DNA of 64,000 nucleotides. Origin: Prosapia bicincta. Lineage: Eukaryota > Arthropoda > Insecta > Hemiptera > Cercopidae. The stretch spans positions 11,325,895-11,389,894 of the forward strand of contig JBAIZL010000008.1 in NCBI GenBank assembly GCA_036971475.1, in the 5' to 3' direction. The position numbers and the translations under genes are program-made. This document shows, in pieces, positions 55,809 through 64,000 of the stretch (the stretch's first letter is position 1; every line of letters begins with the position of its first letter). A model generated the notes under the pieces. The model searched no databases. It was not told the DNA's origin and saw nothing but the letters and a program-made list of their open reading frames with translations.

Positions 55809-56964
55809 AGAATCCTCTAGAAGTAAAGCAGATAGACATTACTAGAAGCAGCCATTCGAGTTGTAATGAAGAGAGGCTAGGATGTTTATAATTGCAGTTA
55901 GGTGTACGTAGAATATTAGCGAACTCAGCCTCTAGAAGTACAGCAGGTAGACATTACTAGAAGCAGCCATTCGAGTTGTAATGGAGAGAGGCTAGGATGT
56001 TTATAATTACAGTTAGGTGTACGTAGAATATTAGCGAACTCAGCCTCTAGAAGTAAAGCAGGTAGACATTACTAGAAGCAGCCATTCGAGTTGTAATGAA
56101 GAGAGGCTAGGATGTTTATAATTGCAGTTAGGTGTACGTAGAATATTAGCGAACTCAGCCTCTAGAAGTAAAGCAGATAGACATTACTAGAAGCAGCCAT
56201 TCGAGTTGTAATGAAGAGAGGCTAGGATGTTTATAATTACAGGTAGGTGTATGTAGAATATTAGCGAGCTCAGCCTCTAGAAGTAAAGCAGATAGACATT
56301 ACTAGAAGCAGCCATTCGAGTTGTAATGAAGAGAGGCTAGGATGTTTATAATTACAGGTAGGTGTATGTAGAATATTAGCGAGCTCAGCCTCTAGAAGTA
56401 AAGCAGATAGACATTACTAGAAGCAGCCATTCGAGTTGTAATGAAGAGAGGCTAGGATGTTTATAATTACAGGTAGGTGTATGTAGAATATTAGCGAGCT
56501 CAGCCTCTAGAAGTAAAGCAGATAGACATTACTAGAAGCAGCCATTCGAGTTGTAATGAAGAGAGGCTAGGATGTTTATAATTACAGGTAGGTGTATGTA
56601 GAATATTAGCGAGCTCAGCCTCTAGAAGTAAAGCAGATAGACATTACTAGAAGCAGCCATTCGAGTTGTAATGAAGAGAGGCTAGGATGTTTATAATTAC
56701 AGGTAGGTGTATGTAGAATATTAGCGAGCTCAGCCTCTAGAAGTAAAGCAGATAGACATTACTAGAAGCAGCCATTCGAGTTGTAATGAAGAGAGGCTAG
56801 GATGTTTATAATTACAGGTAGGTGTATGTAGAATATTAGCGAGCTCAGCCTCTAGAAGTAAAGCAGATAGACATTACTAGAAGCAGCCATTCGAGTTGTA
56901 ATGAAGAGAGACTAGGATGTTTATAATTACAGGTAGGTGTACGTAGAATATTAGCGAACTCAGC
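55809..56964. repeat. 115-bp minisatellite, about 10 copies
   Basis: The unit begins CCTCTAGAAGTAAAGCAGAT and ends GTAGAATATTAGCGAGCTCAG; CAGCCTCTAG recurs every 115 bp (for example 56,271 and 56,386). The first three or four and the last copy carry GTGTACGTAG/GCGAACT, the middle six GTGTATGTAG/GCGAGCT. This suggests recent amplification of the central type. The array ends 176 bp left of the DD82E transposon. Confidence 0.95.
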
Positions 56965-57138
56965 AGATATTATTATACTTAAGTTAAAACAGTGTTTGGG
57001 CGCCTTTATAAGTGTTAAGTGTGTAAATATTAGTAGTCATAAAAGTCCGTGAATTAATAAATAGTTATTGCTCTAAAATTTGCTTTACAGTTCATTGAAT
57101 ACAATAAGAAGGAAGTGAGTACAGAGCGGCAACCTATC

Positions 57139-57140
57139 TA
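57139..57140. other. TA target-site duplication, left
   Basis: TA immediately outside the left terminal inverted repeat of the DD82E element, matched by TA at 59,016-59,017. Confidence 0.65.
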
Positions 57141-57166
57141 AAGTCGGTTCAGAATGTGTTTGCGCC
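57141..57166 (+). repeat. left terminal inverted repeat of DD82E element
   Basis: AAGTCG followed by the 20-bp core at 57,147-57,166 that is exactly inverted at 58,990-59,009. Confidence 0.85.
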
Positions 57167-57360
57167 TGATGTAAACACTATCACGAGGCGAACACGTGCA
57201 AGGGACGGTAAGCTATGAGTCCGGTTCACAATCATGCATCGGCAATTGGGCTACGTCTTACACTGGTACACTTAATCATTCGAAAAAGAGAATTATAGAC
57301 TAATGAAAGTAATAAGACTATTCAATAATTTATGCTACAAGTTTTTAACTTACCATGTTA

Positions 57361-58733
57361 TTATTTCATGTTTAAGGGGTCTGCAAAATCCGATTCCGAT
57401 GACGACGAGGAACTGTCGTCAACAGCTATGACGAATGGCTCGATGTCTTCAATTATATTGTCTAATTTCCACATATTCAACTCTTCAACGTCCACCACAT
57501 GTTTCACATATTTTTCCCACTTATCAGGTGTAACACGCGAGACACCTTCGGTTAACAGTCTGTGCACCTCTTTAATGTTAAAAGTAACATTGTTAGACGC
57601 AACATATCCTTTAACCTCAGCCCATACCATTTCTATTGGGTTTAAATCGCAGTGATAAGGAGGGGTTCTCAAAACTATTCTATTTGTTTCTTTAGCAATT
57701 TCATCGATAACGTATTTTTTGTAATTTGGCCTATGATAGGAAACGAGTTTTAGTAATTCGACCTTCAACATGGATTCATCTGAAAAAATCCCTTTGTCAG
57801 TCAACCAATTTCGAATTTGTTGCTTATTCCAACGGGTCGTAGGTAAGCGTTCTACTTGTACAGAATGATACGGAGCGTTGTCCATTACGATAACGCAGTT
57901 GTTGTCCAATTTCTGTATTATCGCGGAAAACCATTCTTTAAAATTTTCACCATTCATTTCTGAATAGTAGTCAGTATCTGATTTTGATTCGAAAATCAAC
58001 AGTCTATCTTCTACAAAACCTTTTTGTGACCCAATATGAGTGACAATAAGTCTCTTACCCTTTCCAGTTGGACATTTTAAACCCGCCGACAGACCCCTCA
58101 GAAAAGCATCTTTACTGGAACAGACTGACTTATCTGTCCAAACCTTTGATTTCGTATGGCCCGCATTGACCCACGTTTCGTCCAAATAATAAATCGTGCG
58201 AACTTCCTCGCGATAGGCTTTTATTTTTCTTAAGTAATCCATTCTCCATAGAATAATATCTTCTTTGTCCAACAGTATACTTTTACGGTTACGTTTCTCA
58301 TACCTGAAATTTAGCTTTTTTAATATGTGAAACAAAGTGGTTCGTCTTAGGTTAGGTAAGCCTAACTGTTCGTCGGTATTAACTAAGTGTAGTACTTTAT
58401 TTAAAGTCGGAAGTTCGTTTTTAAAAAATAACTCATGTACTTTCTTCCTTATAGCAGTTTTTAAAAAGTCATCCATATTATTAAAAATAGTTTTGGTTTT
58501 TGGTTTCCTTTTGGCAGGAGACTTCAGCGTACCCGTTTCTTTTTTTTCTTCAACGATTGAAAAAACACTTCGAGCAGAAATTCCTGCAGATATCGCTACT
58601 TTCTGCAAGATGTCTTTGATACGGCATTCTGGATTTTCATCCTTTAAATTTTTATAAAGGCGTAAAATAACTTGTCTTTGCCCGGAGTGTATTACTTGTC
58701 CTCGTTTATTTTTTTTTTGACAGGGGATGACAT
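57361..58733 (-). CDS. DD82E transposase, 5' end broken by an A-tract frameshift or intron
   Basis: The product would cut and re-join DNA at the element's inverted repeats in the nucleus. Reading down from 58,608, the catalytic triad is D143 (YLDETWVNAGHT), D243 (VMDNAPYHS) and E326 (CDLNPIEMVW), with 82 residues between the second D and the E, against 34-41 in typical Tc1/mariner enzymes. Residues 1-110 plus upstream codons resemble helix-turn-helix DNA-binding domains. The C-terminus is an acidic serine-rich tail. The frame stays open upstream to 58,743 without an ATG (CQKKNKRGQVIHSGQRQ at about 58,670-58,722). An ATG at 58,731-58,733 (MSSPVKKK) lies one frame away and joins it only if the A10 tract at 58,711-58,720 had one more A (about 457 residues). 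A sequencing error, an inactivating deletion or a 5' intron are all possible. Confidence 0.85.
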
Positions 58734-58989
58734 TGCTTAAAAGTTAATCCTTAAAAACTTAACAACACCACAAACTCACAAACACAAATATAACAAACAA
58801 CGATCTTAAATTATTCCACTCACAATTAAAAAAATGTTATGCACAATAAACAGACGAACAAATGTAACCCTGGACGTTTCCAGACTAACTGTTAATCGGG
58901 CGGCAAGATATTTCAGTTTTGTCACGAGGTCACTCAGCCAATAGGGTTGCCGAAATCGTTATGTTCACGTGAACAGTTCACCACTCCCT

Positions 58990-59015
58990 GGCGCAAACAC
59001 ATTCTGAACAGACAG
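58990..59015 (-). repeat. right terminal inverted repeat of DD82E element
   Basis: The inverse of the left terminus; the 20-bp core is at 58,990-59,009 and the outer AGACAG precedes TA at 59,016-59,017. Confidence 0.85.
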
Positions 59016-59017
59016 TA

Positions 59018-60613
59018 GTGATGCCACACTCAACACACTGCACCACCACTATTTCCTACTGTTTAAAGAGTTTACTTTTTCATCTGAAGGAGTCGAAAAC
59101 ATAAGCGTTATTCCAGATAAAAATAAACGAATTATATTTTAACTTCAAATATGTATTTATAAAACCAAATGTTTGAAAGAGAAAATAATGTTACACTTTC
59201 AGACAAAACGTCAACACTATTCTGATCAACTTGGCGATTTTACAAAATTTTTAAAGGTTCTGTAATTACTTTAAAATAACTCAAAATTAATGATTGCCAT
59301 TTTAAAAACTTACTTTATATTTTTACGATATATATTTGCAGGTTAAATCATTCTTATTCAATAAGAAAAACTTTTTTTACTATTATAACTAACATTAAAA
59401 ACTTTGAAAAATTTATTTCTGTCACTTTTTACAAAGGCTTATAGATAATTCCAGATAGCAACCTTGTGGCATTCTAACCTTCTTAGGGCAACATATAGTT
59501 ATAAAACACCTAACACTTTAGCATCTTACACTTAAAACTACACAACTGTAGACTAAATGTTATAAGCAAAGTCCGAATTCCTACAATAACGTGACACAAA
59601 GCTATTTTTATGCACCATTACTATATATTTATATTACTTACCATATAAAAACCTACACAAAAGACACGAATTATTGTGAAATAGCTTTAAGAAAGCCCTT
59701 TATTGCCTCTGACGAATCCACTGTGCACAGAAGGCACCTCTTGTAAATAGTACAAGGCGTGTTGAACAGAACAAGTGTCGGACTTTATACAATAGAGGCA
59801 CACAAGTCTTTAATAGTACAGAGAATATATAAAATCTAAAGCAACACATACCTTAAATACGATGGAAGGAAATGAGCACAGAGCGGCAACACCGCGCACA
59901 AGTCCTGCAACAAACAACAAGCGGTTACACGACAACTCTAAAACTGTGGTCGTTACTCATACAGCTCAGACGTTTGTTTTTACTGCTCATAAATTACTTG
60001 ACACGAAAAAGCAATACGTTTACTTAATATTAGCAGAAATACAATGGCCGCGATTGCTTCCGAAGGTTGGACGGTTTATTCCTTCTGGTAAATGTGAGTG
60101 CGTGCGTGTGTTTTTGCGAAGGCAAACTGAATTTATGATGAAAATACAAACACATTAATATGACTCAGGGAGAGATTTAAAATTAATATAATTTCCTTCA
60201 CAAGCACGCACACGCACACAATTAGAGTTACCTATATAGTTTTGTGTTGTTCAGCCATATCACAAGTATCAATCCAAATAAATTCTATTTTACAAATAGG
60301 CTTTCTCTAACTGAACATTTAAAACTACTGGGTAAATCTAAACATACATAAACATACACTTAACTCTAGTGAAACAATAAACTAAGACAGATTAACGTTA
60401 ATCAAGACATAGCACTCAAAATCAAGGTCACTTTGGCAACACAACAAAAATATCATGACAACACCCAATAGCGAAGTTCGTGTATAGAAAGAACCTACTC
60501 TTCACAACCGCCGGAAAAAAATCACATTGAATATTTTCACAATGAAATGGGTCAACATTATTTAAAATAAAAACAAAAAAGTATATGTATATATATGTAT
60601 ATATATACATATA
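59018..60613. other. unique sequence, no gene seen
   Basis: AT-rich. The frame 59,862-60,158 (98 codons from ATG) has mixed composition but no recognisable domain. Its first bases (GGAAGGAAATGAG, ACAGAGCGGCAAC) resemble the sequence just left of the DD82E element (57,110-57,133), hinting at an older shared repeat. Confidence 0.4.
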
Positions 60614-61276
<663 letters not shown>

Positions 61277-62720
61277 TCTAGATATATTGCAATATACGAT
61301 ATCTGGCTTCCAGAGTGAAACAGAAAACAAAATGAGAAATGTTTATAGGAATACCTTTCTAAAACCATTTTTTAGAATTTTCACTATAGGACATTTTATG
61401 CTAACGCTGTTTTCCTAAGTCTAATATTTATAACTCTTTTATTTTATTACCGATTTTCACCGCTAAGAAATGCTAGGCAGGTCACCCTGTTTAGAATGTT
61501 TTCAGATGAAGTAGTCTACGTCTTTTTTGTTTTGAGGCTAATATATAGGTAATTATTTAACCGACATTCATTTTTATGAAAACTTTAAAACACGTTTTGA
61601 GAGAAAATTGTTACAAAGGTAAACATAATAATAGATAACAGCGTAATTATTGGTAGAAGATATAAACAGCACACACTGAAATAATGAAAAATTATTAAGG
61701 CGAAGACAAAGCAAAACCAGAAACAGAAATGGATGCATTGAATTTGTAGGTGATTCAGTTAACAAAACATGAGGAAATAAACAAAATTATGCATTATGAA
61801 TTATTAAACGTAATTAATTTAAAAGGAAACATGTCTTCATTTAATAAAAATAAAACTCCGCCAAACTCAAGCGCATAAGCTTGTATAGAAAGTTTTTATT
61901 ATTTTTTTATAAAAAAGAAGGAAGTTTAATAAAAGGTGAAACGATTTGAACACAGCAAAGCGGTTAAGGGAGTGTCTAACAATTCACCTTCCACCCCTAA
62001 CCCACAACTTGATCAAGAGTTCCATTTCTCGTCGTACATTGATTGGGCTATTCAGTTGACAGCGGCACAATGGATCTTTCCGAACCGGTTTACACGCTAT
62101 CACATAGCTTTGTTTTGCTAATAGTCTTGTAACTATGATAAATAAATGGTCTCCCTTAAGAGGAAACCCTGCATCATTTGTCTTGTGGTAAAGTGTGCCA
62201 TAGTCAATTTGCTGAAACAATGCATGTGCGGGGCTCTTCCACTTAGAATGTACCACTTCCCGTTCACCTGATGGGTTTGGCCTTTCCATATCGGGCAGAC
62301 ATTTGCCCAAACATCTACCACTTCTGAAGTGAAAACATTTGTGGTACTAACACCTTTAGCATAGACAAAAATCCTTCAGTTCACGTCGTCAAAGATTTGG
62401 TTAAACGTAAGTGAGAACATGATTCCATAGGACAGTTCTTTCAACACGTAGGCTGTCGCGTTATTTTTTGTGCGTTCTTAGGATAAACTCTTGTTATTAA
62501 TATTTTTGTTCAGTTAACAAATGTATGACTTTACATTTTAATAAATACAACTATAACTAGTTCTATATAATGACAACAAATTATACATTATTAACCCAAT
62601 TTTTTAATAAAAACTTTTTTTATATAGGCTAATGACAGATCACAGACAATTTTGCTTTTTTAAACACTCAAAGTTTTGAATTACTTTCCGAAATTCCTTT
62701 TCAAGAGCTCAATCACTAGC

Positions 62721-62721
<1 letters not shown>
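61277..62721. other. unique sequence, no gene seen
   Basis: Frames at 61,936-62,121 (plus) and 61,984-62,321 (minus, two frames) overlap each other. None contains a domain I recognise, although the GC content at 61,990-62,340 is higher than around it. Confidence 0.4.
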
Positions 62722-62774
<53 letters not shown>

Positions 62775-63028
62775 GTATTAAATATGGTGATATGTTTTCT
62801 TGTAATATAGTTAATAAATTTAAAATATTTCAAAAACACAATACTTTTAATGAATATATTTATTCAAAGCTTTTCGCCGATAAAATAGTACCAGCATCTT
62901 CAGGAAAATAATTATCTAATTCAGATTAGATAATCATTTTCCTGAAGATGCTGGTACTAATTTATCGACGAAAAGCTTTGAATAAATATATTCATTAAAA
63001 GTATTCTTGTTTTTGAAATATTTTTAAA

Positions 63029-63068
<40 letters not shown>
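62722..63068. repeat. palindrome bounded by (TA)n, second copy of the 45-kb family
   Basis: (TA)n at 62,722-62,771, then AAATATGGTGATATG and CTTGTAATATAGTTAATAAA, left arm to about 62,921, a short centre, right arm to about 63,029, and (TA)n at 63,032-63,068. Shared strings with 45,259-45,625 are CAGCATCTTCAGGAAAATAA, AAAGCTTTGAATAAATATAT and TTAAAAGTATTCTTGTTT. The left arm read on the minus strand keeps CTGAAGA-T-stem-GAAA; the right arm has a mutated stem. Confidence 0.9.
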
Positions 63069-63070
<2 letters not shown>

Positions 63071-63492
63071 GTTGATATATTACTATTGTAAATACTTTTA
63101 TCCACCACTAAGTGCAAACATTTTACCTTGTTGTGATGAGGCACCTTTCGGTCACTTGACCATTGTCGAATCACTGAGATTATCAAATGTTTTCATTATT
63201 TCTAAATTAGTTGTGTAAAGTTGTAAGATGATTGGCTTTTTTATGGTAGACAGATTTAATGTTTTCTTTAATTATGTTTAATTCGGCTATTTTTTGTTGC
63301 TTTAAGTATAATTTAGCGTATTTAGGTGTGATATTAAGTGCTATGCATTGTTCATTAAAATTTATTTTGTTGATGCAATTTTCGACAATGGAGTGATTCG
63401 ACAATGGTCAAGTGACCGAAAGGTGCCTCATCACAACAAGGTAAAATTATTGCACTTAGTGGTAGTATTTACAATATTAATATATCAACTTC
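63069..63492. repeat. palindrome with about 100-bp arms and 210-bp interior
   Basis: The left arm (63,069-63,178: GAAGTTGATATATTACTATT, GAGGCACCTTTCGGTCACTT, GACCATTGTCGAATCACT) is inverted at 63,390-63,492. The left arm abuts (TA)n and the right arm lies 40 bp from another (TA)n (63,533-63,560). Unlike the other palindromes it has a long unique interior, which carries a short reading frame. Confidence 0.9.
63207..63407 (-). pseudogene. short frame inside palindrome, possible Penelope-like remnant
   Basis: The open frame of about 66 codons lies between stop codons and has no ATG at its start. The product is Lys/Asn/Ile-rich with CINKINFNEQCIALNITPKY near its start, followed by a basic helix-rich stretch. 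An F-N-x-x-C-x-x-x-N-I-x-P pattern resembles the N-terminal region of Penelope-like element proteins as I remember it. This is tentative: no GIY-YIG or reverse transcriptase motif is present. Its setting, between inverted arms in (TA)n DNA, fits a retroelement remnant. A chance AT-rich frame is the main alternative. Confidence 0.25.
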
Positions 63493-63525
63493 AACTGAAA
63501 AATAATGGATAACGTAAAATATCAA

Positions 63526-63566
<41 letters not shown>

Positions 63567-63635
63567 TAGTGATTATCAGACATTAAATAAAAATAAAAAC
63601 TCTCTTAGGTGTGTCTGATCCAACTTCAACTTGGT

Positions 63636-63858
63636 AAATAAAAACTCTAAACCACAAATAACATTTATTTAAAACTTTAGGTACATTTCAATTGCATAGC
63701 AATCATCTTCAGAGGTAATTTACTATAAAAACAATTTTTTTGTATAAAAAAATAAAAATATATTTTTATTGTAAATTACCTCTGACTATGATCGCTATGC
63801 AATTGAAATGTACATAAGGTTTTAAATAAAAGTCATTTGTGGTGTAGAGGTTTTTAGT
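63636..63858. repeat. foldback element with hammerhead-like arm
   Basis: The left arm (63,636-63,728: GGTACATTTCAATTGCATAG, CAGAGGTAATTTAC) is inverted at 63,768-63,858 (GTAAATTACCTCTGACTATG, CTATGCAATTGAAATGTAC). The loop is about 40 bp, T/A-rich. Confidence 0.85.
63682..63712 (-). ncRNA. hammerhead-like core motif
   Basis: On the minus strand: CTGAAGA (63,712-63,706), T, stem II GATTGC/GCAATT (five Watson-Crick pairs and a terminal G-U) with loop TAT, then GAAA (63,689-63,686) and TGTA. GAAA-UGUA fits the minimal stem III form with GUA as possible cleavage triplet. The opposite arm (63,783 onward, CTGACTA) has lost the core G. Confidence 0.45.
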
Positions 63859-64000
63859 AAAACCTTGAAATTAAACACTAATAAATATCAAGTTTTATAG
63901 TTTCCATGTCAACAAATAGAGTGTTACAGAACAAAGAAATTATTTCTAGAAAATATTCTCGACATTATTCAACGCGAGAATATTGTAATATTCCAACCGC
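63859..64000. other. unique sequence at window end
   Basis: No feature recognised. A short inverted pair GAATATTCTCG/CGAGAATATT lies near 63,950-63,985. Confidence 0.4.

Larger units (their letters stand above)
57141..59015 (-). mobile_element. DD82E (Sailor-type) Tc1/mariner-related transposon, 1,875 bp
   Basis: Terminal inverted repeats of about 26 bp end at TA on both sides. The left one (57,141-57,166) and the right one (58,990-59,015, inverted) share 20 identical bases, GTTCAGAATGTGTTTGCGCC, after an outer 6 bp with three matches. The element contains a single transposase frame on the minus strand, with short non-coding ends. Intact termini, TA duplication and a nearly intact transposase indicate a recent insertion. 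The Sailor (DD82E) group is a recognised superfamily related to Tc1/mariner; assignment here rests on my counting of the catalytic spacing. Confidence 0.85.

Noticed and set aside
59862..60158. 98-codon frame next to the transposon
   Set aside because: No recognisable domain, splice context or homologue I can name. Left uncalled, but a transcript would change that.
61984..62321. Overlapping minus-strand frames of 108 and 62 codons
   Set aside because: Two different frames cover the same bases and neither has a recognisable motif.

Overview
This window is intergenic or heterochromatin-like DNA from a eukaryote, almost certainly an animal. It is strongly AT-rich, has no compact gene order, and is dominated by tandem repeats, (TA)n microsatellites, foldback elements and DNA transposons. 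The two interspersed GGTTAGGTT-type stretches, the pogo/Tigger-like elements, the DD82E transposase and the tRNA-derived SINE-like repeats would suit an arthropod, perhaps an insect, but this is a weak inference. I found no host protein-coding gene I can support. The one convincing coding region is a transposase at 57.4-58.7 kb.

Layout: 1-4 kb is unannotatable AT-rich sequence with one small foldback and a TG/CG microsatellite. From 4.05 to 24.60 kb lies a giant 51-bp satellite of about 403 copies in strict register, organised into higher-order repeats of 63-77 monomers. A diverged element with long inverted repeats occupies 25.7-27.7 kb. A pogo/Tigger-like element at 31.0-33.8 kb carries an internal 50-bp minisatellite of about 44 copies. 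A second, inverted member of the same family lies at 50.8-52.6 kb with about 29 copies. The 33.8-45 kb interval is mostly featureless AT-rich DNA with a few foldbacks and two tRNA(Lys)-like SINE copies. Three further unrelated arrays occur: a 34-bp unit (46.2-47.0 kb), a 90-bp unit (47.2-48.8 kb) and a 115-bp unit (55.8-57.0 kb). A near-complete DD82E (Sailor-type) transposon with terminal inverted repeats and flanking TA lies at 57,141-59,015. The last 4 kb is a dense cluster of (TA)n-bounded palindromes. Tandem arrays make up roughly 43% of the window.

The most interesting signal is a shared RNA-like motif inside otherwise dissimilar palindromes at 38.6, 39.9, 45.4, 62.9 and 63.7 kb. Each carries CTGANGA, then T, then a 6-7 bp hairpin, then GAAA. 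Two of them continue with the YRTH signature expected of the minimal hammerhead ribozymes carried by Penelope-like retroelements. One palindrome (63.07-63.49 kb) encloses a short reading frame that may be a Penelope-like remnant. I infer that these (TA)n-bounded foldbacks descend from hammerhead-carrying retroelements. The second notable pattern is satellite DNA born inside a transposon: the same 50-bp satellite is amplified independently inside two copies of one TIR element, in opposite orientation, about 17-20 kb apart.
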